DNA of 64,000 nt from assembly GCA_043777675.1 (NCBI GenBank), contig JAYWHR010000009.1, positions 1 through 64,000 on the forward strand. Direction: 5' to 3'. The notes beneath the pieces are model-generated. The model was not told where the DNA came from, ran no database searches, and saw only the letters and a program-made list of their open reading frames with translations. Source of the DNA: JANMDU01 sp043777675 (lineage in GTDB: Bacteria > Pseudomonadota > Gammaproteobacteria > Burkholderiales > Burkholderiaceae_C). Each line of letters opens with the position of its first letter. Position 1 is the stretch's first letter. A program made the translations under genes and the position numbers. Of the stretch, positions 31,954 to 40,415 are shown piece after piece.

Positions 31954-33960
31954 TTAAAAGCTATAGCGCGCCTTCAGCTTGAAGCTGCGCCCGGCTTCGG
32001 GGTACACATTTGTAGCGGCGCAAGCCGCATTGGTGATGCCCCAGCCAAACGTTTTGCGGTCTGTGAGATTGTCAACACCCGCGCTGAAATGCCAGAGAGC
32101 ATTCTTCATGGTGTAGTTGTATTGCACATCCAGCGTGGTGCGCGAAGGCTCTTTGAGCGTGCAGGCATTGTTCAGATCATTGCCTAAGATGGCTGAGCCT
32201 CTGTGATTGAAGGCCCACTCGACGCGCTGATCAGCATTAGCCTGCCAAGCTAAGCGTACTTGCGCACTGAGCTCGGGCACATGCGGCACATGCTTGCCGG
32301 CATACGCACCAGATGCAAACCGCGCTCGGATACTTTGCAAGCTCCCAGAGAGCGCCCAAGCGCGCGCCAGTTGAGTACGCCCTTCAAGCTCTAGGCCTGA
32401 TCGACGCACTGGATCGATATTGATATTAGAAAAAATACTGTTGTCGTAGATGATTTCATCTTGCGTTCTCTGCCGGAATACGCGCACGCCGAAACTGCTG
32501 TTTTTACCGCTTTGCCGCAACCCAAGCTCCATATCGCGAGCAAGCTGGGGCTTGAGCGGCGCGGGTAAGTTGCGGTTTTCATCCACATTGCCCACGCGAT
32601 AGCTGCGGCTGCTTCTCGCATACACATCCCAGCCCGCAGCGATGGTTTGGTTCACACCCAACTCCCACGCCTTGAGCGGATCGTTTTGCTGATAGCTCAT
32701 CAACCCAAAGGCCAAGGGATCGGTGAAATCTTTACGAACCCGCTCCGTGCGGGCTCCGAGTACAAGGCGCGTTTGCGAGGGCAGCAACGCATCCAACCGT
32801 GCAAACGTGGCGCGGCTTTTTTGCGTGGCTGTCTCGTCGCCACCTGCAAAGCCCGAATACAGAACATCTCGTTTGTAATTCCAAGACTGGCGATCCATGC
32901 CGAGTTGCGCTTGCACAGCCGTGCCCGCCCAATCACCGCTGTATTGCAGATGTGGTGAGATTTGGCTGCTGCTACTTTTGGTGGTGTCGGCTTGATCGCC
33001 ACCCGCGCCGTAATCAAAGAAAGCCTTGCCATCACGCTTTCTGTGCGCAACATCCAGAGAAGCGAGCCAGCCACCGATCTTGTATTGCACAGCCGCAGAC
33101 ACGCGATCTTCATTGAACGACGCAAAATTCAGCGGTGTGTTGGTTTGCTTCGGATTGATCTGTGAAGCGGCAATCGGTAATGCGCCGGGCAAGCGCGCGC
33201 CCTGCTTATCTTGAAACAACTCCATGCGCACTTTCAAACCTTGCCTGTTGGCGGCGAGCGCGCCGGCCTCCATACCGAGCGTCACGCTGTCCGTATGCAT
33301 CGCGCTGTTGTCGCGATAACCATCGCTCTTTAAGCTGCGCAGATGCGCATAGAGCCGCGCATTATCCATACCCACATTCAGGTTCGCACTCGCATCGCGC
33401 GTGCCGAAAGATTCCAAGCCCAATTGCACCGAGCCACTCAAGCCTTTGGTAGCGCTGCCTCGCGTGACGATATTGATCACCCCACCCGTTGCGCCCTCGC
33501 CCCAAGCCACCGATGCACCACCGCGAACGATCTCAATGCGCTCAATGCGATCCGCTGCAATGGCAGAAAGGCGCGCGCTGGCAATTTCGTTTTGCGAAAT
33601 CCGCACACCATCAATCACCACGACCATGTTGTTAGCCGCCGCTTCGCCAAAGCCACGGATATCCAAGCTGGCCTCGCGCCCGCCGAGCAAATCAGGCCGG
33701 CTCACGATGCCGCCTAAGCGGCGTATGGCTTCATTGGCATCCAATGCGCCAGAGCTTCGGATATCTTCGCCAAGGATCACGCTTGCACCTACAGGCACAG
33801 TTTGCAAAGCCTGCTCCATGCGGCTGGCCGAGATGATGACGGGTTTGAGTTCGGGAATGACTTGTTGGGTGTTTTGCGCCGTAGCGAAACCTACAAAAGA
33901 TACGCATGCAGCGGCGCAAGCCGACGCGATGCTGCGTTGAGCAAACAAAGAGTTTTTCAT
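31954..33960 (-). CDS. btuB: TonB-dependent vitamin B12 receptor, BtuB-like
   Basis: This is a 668-aa outer-membrane beta-barrel. The signal peptide ends near FATAQ. The plug domain follows (PVIISASRMEQALQTVPVG, DIRSSGALDANEAIRRLGG, ASLDIRGFG, VVVIDGVRI, RIEIVRGGASVAWGEGATGG). The barrel ends in the typical SFKLKARYSF with a terminal Phe. I start it at 33960 (MKNSLFAQRS). In-frame ATGs further upstream (for example 33984) lead into the riboswitch leader and are less likely. The ribosome site is weak and may be exposed or hidden by the leader hairpin. The cobalamin riboswitch identifies the ligand. Confidence 0.9.
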   Translation of the reverse strand: MKNSLFAQRSIASACAAACVSFVGFATAQNTQQVIPELKPVIISASRMEQALQTVPVGASVILGEDIRSSGALDANEAIRRLGGIVSRPDLLGGREASLDIRGFGEAAANNMVVVIDGVRISQNEIASARLSAIAADRIERIEIVRGGASVAWGEGATGGVINIVTRGSATKGLSGSVQLGLESFGTRDASANLNVGMDNARLYAHLRSLKSDGYRDNSAMHTDSVTLGMEAGALAANRQGLKVRMELFQDKQGARLPGALPIAASQINPKQTNTPLNFASFNEDRVSAAVQYKIGGWLASLDVAHRKRDGKAFFDYGAGGDQADTTKSSSSQISPHLQYSGDWAGTAVQAQLGMDRQSWNYKRDVLYSGFAGGDETATQKSRATFARLDALLPSQTRLVLGARTERVRKDFTDPLAFGLMSYQQNDPLKAWELGVNQTIAAGWDVYARSSRSYRVGNVDENRNLPAPLKPQLARDMELGLRQSGKNSSFGVRVFRQRTQDEIIYDNSIFSNINIDPVRRSGLELEGRTQLARAWALSGSLQSIRARFASGAYAGKHVPHVPELSAQVRLAWQANADQRVEWAFNHRGSAILGNDLNNACTLKEPSRTTLDVQYNYTMKNALWHFSAGVDNLTDRKTFGWGITNAACAATNVYPEAGRSFKLKARYSF

Positions 33961-34057
33961 AAAAAGGGAAAAGAACACAAGCATGTCCGGTGTCAGCTTC
34001 CCCGCTGACGTGGACGAATGTGACGCGCCCATCCTTGAAGGACAAGTGCATCGCCTT

Positions 34058-34282
34058 GTTGGCCGGTATCCGGGCTGATGGATTGCAACCTGCTGGGTCT
34101 TCCCATGCTCTTTCGAGCACAGTGACCTGATCTCAGCAAGCGGGCTGGCATCTTTCGATGCAAACCGTCCATTCACCGTTGCGGGGGCAGCGCGGGCTCG
34201 AATTTGCTCCATGGCTGGAGAGTTTTCTTCCGCTTCCCGTTGAACTGCGCCGCAGATTTGCCGCGCGAGCACCAACCTGACT
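34058..34282 (-). promoter_or_regulatory. Cobalamin (AdoCbl) riboswitch upstream of btuB
   Basis: On the minus strand the leader holds the class signatures in order: GGTTGGTGCTCGCG (5' side), GAGCCCGCGCTGCCCCCGCA (core), GGTCACTG, GGGAAGACC, and the 3' element CAGCCCGGATACCGGCC. A GTCAGC-GGGGAA-GCTGAC hairpin (33989-34007 region) lies between the aptamer and the btuB start. It can serve as the switching or ribosome-site hairpin. Vitamin B12 should lower expression of btuBFCD. Confidence 0.92.
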
Positions 34283-34420
34283 ATTCTAAACCGTTGTCTA
34301 AATGTCACTGCAATGGCAAAACTGCTCACAGTCGCAGGCTAAAGCGCTTGCCCAAACAAGAAAACTTAACCTAAAATCAACAACTTACATCAGTTTCTGA
34401 TAGCAAATTCTTCAATACAA

Positions 34421-34687
34421 ATGGCCACCATGCAAATCGCTCCGGAAGCACTAGATGCACCAGATGCAGCCATGTCTGCGCAAATCGATGCCGTGATCGA
34501 GCGAACAGAGCGCCTGCTGCTGCGCCACGAGGAGCTCGCGCGAACCAACGCACTCATGCAAGAACAGCTCGATGCACTGAATCATGAGCGCGATATGCTC
34601 AAATCGCGTCTGGCCGCCGCACGCTCGCGCATTGATGCGCTGATCGAGCGCTTGCCCGAACAACCTGCCGAGCAATCCGCATCATGA
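34421..34687 (+). CDS. Cell-division coiled-coil protein (DUF904/ZapB-like)
   Basis: This is an 88-aa protein that is almost entirely one coiled coil (ERTERLLLRHEELARTNALM, then HERDMLKSRLAAARSRIDAL), followed by an acidic, proline-containing tail. This is the usual small partner that precedes zapA in betaproteobacteria and resembles ZapB-type Z-ring factors. The stop overlaps the zapA start by ATGA, so they are coupled. The start at 34421 or the ATG at 34430 are both possible; neither has a strong ribosome site. It diverges from the B12 riboswitch. Confidence 0.75.
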   Translation: MATMQIAPEALDAPDAAMSAQIDAVIERTERLLLRHEELARTNALMQEQLDALNHERDMLKSRLAAARSRIDALIERLPEQPAEQSAS

Positions 34688-35016
34688 AACAACTCGAAGT
34701 GCAAATCATGGGGCAAAGTTATTTGCTGGCCGCGCCCGAAGGCGGCGAGCAGCGCTTGCTCACGGCTGTAGAGAAGGTCGACACCGCCATGTGCCGTATC
34801 CGCGATGCCGGCAAGGTCAAAGCGCGTGATCGTATTGCCGTGTTGGCTGCGCTTAACTTAGCGTTTGAAACCGATCCATCGAATGCTGCCGTGATGAGCG
34901 CTCCAGCGCCTTCGGCTACATCGCCTGCCAGCAACTACGGGCCTGACGCACGCTTGGCTGCCCTGATGGCAAAGCTTGATCAATCTTTGCTCACCAGCGA
35001 CGGGCGCCTGCTTTAA
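34684..35016 (+). CDS. zapA: Cell division protein ZapA
   Basis: ZapA binds FtsZ and bundles protofilaments at the Z ring. The 110-aa protein has the family opening KQLEVQIMGQSYLLAAPEGGEQRLLTAVEKVD and the segment RDRIAVLAALNLAFE. The C-terminal coiled coil is short and preceded by an Ala/Pro/Ser linker. It overlaps the upstream coiled-coil gene by 4 nt. In many gamma- and betaproteobacteria 6S RNA follows zapA, but here 6S RNA lies 27 kb away next to tcdA. Confidence 0.88.
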   Translation: MKQLEVQIMGQSYLLAAPEGGEQRLLTAVEKVDTAMCRIRDAGKVKARDRIAVLAALNLAFETDPSNAAVMSAPAPSATSPASNYGPDARLAALMAKLDQSLLTSDGRLL

Positions 35017-35053
35017 ATTTGTTGCTTAGCTTTCGAGCCCAGCGAACGCCAAT

Positions 35054-36079
35054 CTAAGGCACTTCAAATTTGAGCGCGTGTCCACTCAGGCCCTTTTCAC
35101 GCACGACGAAGCCCTGCGCCACCTTGATACGAATTTGATGCCCACGCGTGGTGCAAGCGGCAATTTGATCAAGTAACTCATTGATCTGCGCCTCCGAGCC
35201 CATCGCGCTGTGTTGCGTTTTCAGCCAATATCGCAAATAGTTGGCCTGCTGCATTCGCGGTAATGCTTGCATCGCTTTGATCTGCGGTGGTATGCCCACA
35301 ATCGCTACCAAATCCATAGCACTCTGCGCAAGTAATTCGCCGGCTTGGGCCATATTTCTTGCTGAACGCGCAAAAGTTTCGCGGTATTGCGGGAACACTT
35401 GTGCGAGAGCCGGCAAGAGCTGCGCACGAATGCGATTGCGCGTGAAATCTTGCGCTTGATTTGTTGGATCTTCTACCCAACCTTGCCCCAGATTTGCACT
35501 TCCGGGCTCGCGTGCAGACAAGCCGCGCTGCGCCAACCAAGCGCGAATCTGCTGCGATCCCATGAAATGCTTGGGCTCAAGAAAAGGCCGCGCCCACTGC
35601 ACGCCATACCGCTCAAACCGAGCCGCCATCCCCGCCAGCCCATCCACCCCCGCGCCTCGCGAAAGCGCGAGCAGCAAAGTTTCAACCTGATCATCGGCGT
35701 GCTGTGCGAGCAACACTGTCGGCACATCCACTCCTAATTCAATAGCGCTCTGCGCATATTCTATGCCGGCAACTGGGCTATTTTTCTTTAAAACATACTC
35801 AGAAATAGCAGTGTAGCGCGCTTTGCGCGCCGCATCTTCCGGGCTCTGCCCCGTCGCCGCCTTCGCGTTCACCTTCAACACCGTGATTGGCACGCCGCGC
35901 CCAGAGCAAAACGCCTCACAGTGCGCAGCAAAATCATCTGCCGCGGCCTGCAACCCATGATGCACATGCACCGCGCTCACCTTGCCCGGAGCAGCATCCA
36001 GCGCCATCAAGAGCAAAGCGGTCGAGTCAGCTCCGCCGCTATAGGCCACCAGAATTGGTGACTTGATTTTTTCAATCAT
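35054..36079 (-). CDS. tilS: tRNA(Ile)-lysidine synthase, with two repeat-encoded inserts
   Basis: TilS attaches lysine to C34 of tRNA-Ile2 so that it reads AUA, an essential step. The 341-aa protein has the ATP-pyrophosphatase loop SGGADS (residues 14-19), VHVHHGLQ, and LLAQHADDQVETLLLALSRGAG. Two segments are encoded by reverse copies of the dispersed palindromic element: about residues 102-117 (VAGIEYAQSAIELG), just before the HADDQ motif, and about 245-260 (AGELLAQSAMDLVAI). Both keep the frame. It is 14 bp downstream of a small gene and follows accA, so the three likely form an operon. Confidence 0.93.
   Translation of the reverse strand: MIEKIKSPILVAYSGGADSTALLLMALDAAPGKVSAVHVHHGLQAAADDFAAHCEAFCSGRGVPITVLKVNAKAATGQSPEDAARKARYTAISEYVLKKNSPVAGIEYAQSAIELGVDVPTVLLAQHADDQVETLLLALSRGAGVDGLAGMAARFERYGVQWARPFLEPKHFMGSQQIRAWLAQRGLSAREPGSANLGQGWVEDPTNQAQDFTRNRIRAQLLPALAQVFPQYRETFARSARNMAQAGELLAQSAMDLVAIVGIPPQIKAMQALPRMQQANYLRYWLKTQHSAMGSEAQINELLDQIAACTTRGHQIRIKVAQGFVVREKGLSGHALKFEVP
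35301..35347 (+). repeat. Dispersed palindromic element, in-frame copy 2 in tilS
   Basis: Plus-strand reading: CGCTACCAAATCCATAGC, then CTGCGC, then AATTCGCCGGCTTG. The gene runs the other way, so it is read as AGELLAQSAMDLVAI, in the same reverse frame as the other reverse copies. Confidence 0.8.
35731..35774 (+). repeat. Dispersed palindromic element, in-frame copy 1 in tilS
   Basis: Plus-strand reading: TAATTCAATAGC, then CTCTGCGC, then ATATTCTATGCCGGCAACT. In the gene it is read as VAGIEYAQSAIELG. It sits about 8 residues before the conserved HADDQ motif of the catalytic core. Confidence 0.88.
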
Positions 36080-36093
36080 TGGTAGATGAACAA

Positions 36094-36300
36094 TTAGATT
36101 TGAGCCGCGACAGGCTTGCCATTGATGGCGGTAATCACACGTAGAATTTTCTGCCTTTCGGGTGGCAGTGTGCGCATGTATTCCTGACGCAGCGCTTCAA
36201 GTTCATCAAAGCGCTCTTCTATCGGGCGAGTCTTCCAATAAGCAGCATCGTGCTTTGATTTTGGAATTTGATCCTCGGGAGGAGAATAATCGCCGAGCAT
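36094..36300 (-). CDS. Small hypothetical protein between accA and tilS
   Basis: This is a 68-aa protein from the ATG at 36300 (MLGDYSPPEDQ), preceded by GGAGGAG. The core YWKTRPIEERFDELEALRQEY resembles the small proteins that accompany nucleotidyltransferase-like toxins (YW-x-R-x-x-EER pattern). No such partner gene is present. It is spaced 13 bp from accA and 14 bp from tilS, so it is probably cotranscribed. A longer reading to 36354 would overlap accA and is rejected. Function unknown. Confidence 0.65.
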   Translation of the reverse strand: MLGDYSPPEDQIPKSKHDAAYWKTRPIEERFDELEALRQEYMRTLPPERQKILRVITAINGKPVAAQI

Positions 36301-36313
36301 GATGAATGGCCAA

Positions 36314-37294
36314 TCACGCTTTCGCGTCAGCCTTCGTATCTGTGAACTTGCCAAAGCCTTGCAGCTTGTCGTAGCGCTTGTCCAGCAGCTCTTTCACTTT
36401 CAGATCGGCCACTTGGCGGTAAGCATCGGTCAAGGCGCGCTTCAAAAATGCTGCCGCTTGCTTGTGATCCCGATGCGCGCCACCTACGGGCTCGCTCACG
36501 ATTTTGTCGATCAAGCCCAGCGCCTTCAAGCGATGCGCTGTGATGCCCATGGCTTCGGCGGCATCTTGTGCGCGATCTGATGTTTTCCACAAAATGCCCG
36601 CGCAGCCCTCGGGCGAGATCACCGAATAGACCGAATATTGCATCATGAGCACTTGATCGGCCACCGCAATTGCGAGCGCGCCGCCAGAGCCGCCCTCGCC
36701 AATGATGGTGGAGATGATCGGCACTTCCAATTGCGCCATCTCAAAAATATTGCGCCCGATCGCTTCACTCTGGCCGCGCTCTTCGGCATCGATGCCAGGG
36801 AATGCGCCAGGCGTATCCACCAATGTAAACACGGGCAGCTTGAATTTCTCCGCCGTCTTCATCAAGCGCAGCGCCTTGCGATAGCCCTCAGGCCGCGCCA
36901 TGCCAAAGTTGCGCAAGCTGCGCTCCTTCACATCGCGCCCTTTTTGATGCCCAAGCACCACACAGGCATGTCCGTTAAACCGCGCCAAGCCGCCCATGAT
37001 GGATTGATCATCGGCAAAATGCCTGTCGCCATGCATCTCCACGAAATCAGTGAATATCTCGTTCACGTAATCCATGGTGTAAGGCCGCTCAGTATGCCGC
37101 GCGATCTTGGTAATTTGCCAAGGCGATAGTTGGCTGTAAATGTCTTTGGTGAGCTGCTGACTCTTCTTGGCGAGGTTATCGATCTCTTCGCTGATATCTA
37201 CAGCGCTCTCGCCCTGCACGTAGCGCAGCTCATCAATCTTGCCTTCCAGCTCAGCAATCGGATGCTCAAAATCTAAAAATACGCGTTTGCCCAA
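36314..37294 (-). CDS. accA: Acetyl-CoA carboxylase carboxyltransferase subunit alpha
   Basis: AccA and AccD form the carboxyltransferase that makes malonyl-CoA for fatty-acid synthesis. I start it at TTG 37294 (reading fM-GKRVFLDFEHPIAELE), which has AAGGAG 6 nt upstream and gives 326 aa, the family length. An ATG at 37351 would add 19 residues unlike other AccA proteins. Family marks include GDRHFADDQSIMGGLARFNG, FTLVDTPGAFPGIDAEERGQ and GEGGSGGALAI. It heads the accA–small gene–tilS unit. Confidence 0.95.
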   Translation of the reverse strand: MGKRVFLDFEHPIAELEGKIDELRYVQGESAVDISEEIDNLAKKSQQLTKDIYSQLSPWQITKIARHTERPYTMDYVNEIFTDFVEMHGDRHFADDQSIMGGLARFNGHACVVLGHQKGRDVKERSLRNFGMARPEGYRKALRLMKTAEKFKLPVFTLVDTPGAFPGIDAEERGQSEAIGRNIFEMAQLEVPIISTIIGEGGSGGALAIAVADQVLMMQYSVYSVISPEGCAGILWKTSDRAQDAAEAMGITAHRLKALGLIDKIVSEPVGGAHRDHKQAAAFLKRALTDAYRQVADLKVKELLDKRYDKLQGFGKFTDTKADAKA

Positions 37295-37399
37295 CTTAGT
37301 CTCCTTCACATTGAACGCTCGCCGCACTTTGCGCAAGCAAGCGCCTGTCAATCAAATTTGAGTGTAAACCGGTTTCACTCGTTTTGATAGACGTGAACT

Positions 37400-37618
37400 G
37401 TGCATTCCATCAGTAGAATGGATTCGCAGGCGCAAGATGGCATCGGCTTACCGCCCTTCAATGCTCCCAACGAAGGCAAGCAACTCGCCAAGCTCGCCAA
37501 ATCCGTCATAGAAAACATGGGCTTGCCCTTGAGCCACATCCCTGCCGCTGCAGCGGTTGTCCTACAGCTGAGTTCATCAATCTCTGACAGCCAATTGAGC
37601 CTGTTTATGGCTCAATAA
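37400..37618 (+). CDS. Small hypothetical protein
   Basis: This is a predicted 72-aa protein (or 66 aa from the ATG at 37418, MDSQAQDG). It is rich in Ala, Ser and Leu and has one possible short hydrophobic helix near IPAAAAVVLQLSSS. No family is recognised and no strong ribosome site is seen. It lies 6 bp before the transglutaminase-like gene on the same strand, so it could be a leader or partner gene for it. Confidence 0.4.
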   Translation: MHSISRMDSQAQDGIGLPPFNAPNEGKQLAKLAKSVIENMGLPLSHIPAAAAVVLQLSSSISDSQLSLFMAQ

Positions 37619-37624
37619 ACGACC

Positions 37625-38575
37625 ATGTTGACTTCTTTTGCGACACTCACGCCACTCACGCCAGTAACACCTTCACACAAAAGTGTTTACTCGTCACCGC
37701 AGCCTACTGAACTGGCGGCTACTCCCAGCTTCTTATATAAATATCGCGTTATTCAACCAGCGGTTCCGCTCGTTCAAACCTTCGATATCGATGCAAGCTT
37801 TAAATACGAAGTTGGCGGCATGGCGGATTTCATCTTTCAAATCCATGTCCACGATGGCATGGATCAACAGATTCTGAGCGAATCGTTGGTCTCAACGCCT
37901 GAGATTGAAAGGCGAATTTCTATAGACCGCACCTTTGGGCATCGGATGTTGCGCATGCAGGCGCAATCTGGCCCGGTTGACTTACATTACCGAGCTCGCG
38001 TCAAGCGCACGACGCAGCCGTTGGATTTGAACGCACGCGAAATGCCAATTGACGAGTTACCAGACGAGATTTTGCATGACCTCTACCCAACGCGATTTTG
38101 CGAATCTGACGAATTGAGCAAAATTGCGCAAGAGATGTTTGGGCAGTTGCCAAAAGGCCTATCCCGGGTACAGGCCATCACAGACTGGATTCACAACAAC
38201 ATTGCCTACCAAATCGGCACCTCCCATGCCATGACCACGGCGCGCGATACGCTCGCCAATCGCACTGGGGTTTGCCGAGACTTTGCGCATCTTGGCGTGA
38301 CGTTCTGTCGCGCCTTAAATATTCCTGCGCGATTTGTCGTGGGCTACGCATGGTTTGAAGATCCACCCCCTGATTTTCATGCGGTGTTTGAAGCCTATCT
38401 GGGTGGGCGCTGGGTGATGTTTGACCCTACATATATGTCGCCCATAGACAATTTAGTGCGCATCGCCACTGGCAGCGATGCCAAAGATGTCGCCTTCGCC
38501 ACCATCTATGGCCCCGCGACAATGACTTTTATGGCACCATTTCTGACGCAAGTTGGTCTCCCAGAAGTTTCTTGA
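37625..38575 (+). CDS. Transglutaminase-like cysteine protease family protein
   Basis: This is a 316-aa cytoplasmic-type protein with a transglutaminase-like core in its second half. The catalytic Cys is in TGVCRDFAHLGVTFCRALN (about 218), the His in DFHAVFEAYLGG (about 255) and the Asp in WVMFDPT (about 268), the expected Cys-His-Asp order. The N-terminal half, starting with a Thr/Pro/Ser-rich stretch, would form the beta domain found in such proteins. The stop is immediately followed by the ATG of the next gene, which suggests cotranscription. The substrate is unknown; amide hydrolysis is likelier than crosslinking. Confidence 0.85.
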   Translation: MLTSFATLTPLTPVTPSHKSVYSSPQPTELAATPSFLYKYRVIQPAVPLVQTFDIDASFKYEVGGMADFIFQIHVHDGMDQQILSESLVSTPEIERRISIDRTFGHRMLRMQAQSGPVDLHYRARVKRTTQPLDLNAREMPIDELPDEILHDLYPTRFCESDELSKIAQEMFGQLPKGLSRVQAITDWIHNNIAYQIGTSHAMTTARDTLANRTGVCRDFAHLGVTFCRALNIPARFVVGYAWFEDPPPDFHAVFEAYLGGRWVMFDPTYMSPIDNLVRIATGSDAKDVAFATIYGPATMTFMAPFLTQVGLPEVS

Positions 38576-40066
38576 ATGGCTCCAGTTGGTAAGACAATAG
38601 CGGCCATGACATCTCCAACGTATGAACTGATCAATCAATTACGTATTCAGCTTGGTGTGGCCTATGTGCTCACTGCTGACACGCCCGATGCTTTAGCCGC
38701 TTACGAGAAAGATTGGCGAGGCCGTGAGCGTGGGCGCGCGCTTTGCGTAGTGCGACCTGGCTGTGCAACAGAAGTTGTGGCTATCGTGCGGGCGTGCGCG
38801 CAGGCTCGCTCGCAAGGCTTGAAGGTAAGTATCGTGCCGCAGGGCGGCAACACGGGACTGGTGATGGGCTCAACACCGGATGATTCTGGTTTGCAGGTCG
38901 TGCTGAGCCTGCAGCGGATGAATCGTGTGCGCGGCTTGGATGCGGCGAACTTAACGATCACAGTAGAAGCGGGTTGCATTCTGCAAAACGTGCAACAAGC
39001 GGCGCGAGACGCAGGTTTTTTGTTTCCGCTTTCGCTGGCGGCAGAAGGCAGCTGCACCATTGGCGGCAATCTAGGCACGAATGCTGGCGGCACACAGGTG
39101 CTGCGCTTTGGCAATACTCGCGATCTGTGTTTGGGGCTAGAAGTCGTTACCGCGCAAGGCGAGCTGCTGGCAAGTTTGACGGGGCTTCGCAAAGACAACA
39201 CTGGCTACGATTTGCGCCATCTGATGATTGGTAGCGAAGGCACGCTCGGCGTCATCACCGCAGCTACGATGAAGCTCGTGCCTTTGCCCGCTGCTAGCCT
39301 CACAGCTTGGGCGGCTCTGCCAAGTTTGCAGGCGGCTTCAGATTTACTCGGCTTGGCGCAAAAGAAATTGGCCAGCAGCCTCACGGGCTTTGAAGTCATG
39401 GGGCAGTTTGCTCTGTCTCTTGTGGTGAAACACTTTCCTCAGCAAAAAATGCCGCTGTGGCCGGGCAGCAGCCAAGATGCACCCTACTGCGTGGTGCTGG
39501 AATTGTCTGATGCTGAAAACGAGCAACACGCCCGCGCCATGCTCGAAGCACTGATGGAGAACGCTTTGGAGCTGGAGATCATCAGTGATGCCGTGATCTC
39601 AGAAAACATCGCACAGGCCAAAGCGCTGTGGCATATCCGCGAAAGCATTCCGCTGGCGCAGGCGCAAGAAGGGCTCAATATCAAGCATGATATTTCTTTA
39701 CCTGTTTCGCGCATTGCAGCCTTTTGCGATACGACGGATGCGCTTTTGCGCGAAGCGGTTGCTGGCGTGCGACTAGTCAACTTCGGTCATTTGGGTGATG
39801 GTAATTTGCATTACAACGTGCAATGCACTGAAGGCGGTAATGTGCAAAATTTCTTGCGCGATCACGAGGCGCAGATCAACAAAATCGTCTATGACAGCGT
39901 GATTAAGCACGGCGGCAGCATCAGTGCCGAGCATGGGGTGGGTAGCTTGAAGCGCGATGAATTAGTGCACTACAAATCTGCTGTGGCGCTTTCGATGATG
40001 CGCAGCATTAAATTGGCGCTGGATCCGCAGGGGCTACTTAATCCGGGGCGTGTGGTTTCTGTTTAG
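38576..40066 (+). CDS. FAD-linked D-2-hydroxyacid dehydrogenase (GlcD/D-LDH type)
   Basis: This 496-aa flavoprotein has an FAD-binding-4 domain (VVRPGCATEVVAIVRACAQA, VPQGGNTGLVMGS, TIGGNLGTNAGG) and a FAD-oxidase C-terminal domain ending in VNFGHLGDGNLHYNVQ, SAEHGVG and DPQGLLNPGRV. These mark the D-lactate/glycolate/2-hydroxyglutarate dehydrogenase family. The substrate cannot be fixed from sequence. The ATG at 38576 abuts the upstream stop; an ATG at 38606 (MTSPTYELINQL) is an equally good start. Confidence 0.9.
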   Translation: MAPVGKTIAAMTSPTYELINQLRIQLGVAYVLTADTPDALAAYEKDWRGRERGRALCVVRPGCATEVVAIVRACAQARSQGLKVSIVPQGGNTGLVMGSTPDDSGLQVVLSLQRMNRVRGLDAANLTITVEAGCILQNVQQAARDAGFLFPLSLAAEGSCTIGGNLGTNAGGTQVLRFGNTRDLCLGLEVVTAQGELLASLTGLRKDNTGYDLRHLMIGSEGTLGVITAATMKLVPLPAASLTAWAALPSLQAASDLLGLAQKKLASSLTGFEVMGQFALSLVVKHFPQQKMPLWPGSSQDAPYCVVLELSDAENEQHARAMLEALMENALELEIISDAVISENIAQAKALWHIRESIPLAQAQEGLNIKHDISLPVSRIAAFCDTTDALLREAVAGVRLVNFGHLGDGNLHYNVQCTEGGNVQNFLRDHEAQINKIVYDSVIKHGGSISAEHGVGSLKRDELVHYKSAVALSMMRSIKLALDPQGLLNPGRVVSV

Positions 40067-40099
40067 GCTGTTTTCTGTTGCGAGGTTTGTGTGTGGAGA

Positions 40100-40221
40100 G
40101 ATCGCACTACCTGTGCGTTTTGCTCCGTGTCCCCCGGCGGCGATTGGACTTAATTTTCTCCGGTACATTTGTTTCGCCGCCTTCTCCTTTTACCTACGCA
40201 AAACGCACAGGTAGCGCGATC
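40100..40221. repeat. Inverted repeat (24-bp arms) after the hydroxyacid dehydrogenase
   Basis: The arms are 40100-40123 and 40198-40221, both reading CTACCTGTGCGTTTTGC inward with 23 of 24 positions paired. Within and after them are related GC-rich pieces: GTGTCCCCCGGCGGCG at 40127 and, inverted, CGGCGGGGGACA near 40325. The 40067-40415 gap thus looks like a nested, partly decayed repeat cluster and holds no gene that I trust. A minus-strand 93-codon frame over it lacks recognisable features. Confidence 0.7.
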
Positions 40222-40415
40222 CTGCGAGCAGGATGGCACTCCAACCGGTGATGTACAAACCGTTATTTGCAGCCATTGGCGTGGCGTACCCACCGCAGCA
40301 AAATAAAGGAGGAGACGGCGAAGCCGGCGGGGGACATTTGCGGAGGTGGGTGCGCCGCGGCAATGGTGGGTTCAGAAAAAACCTATGCGTCAAACAACCC
40401 GGCGTGCGAAAAAAA

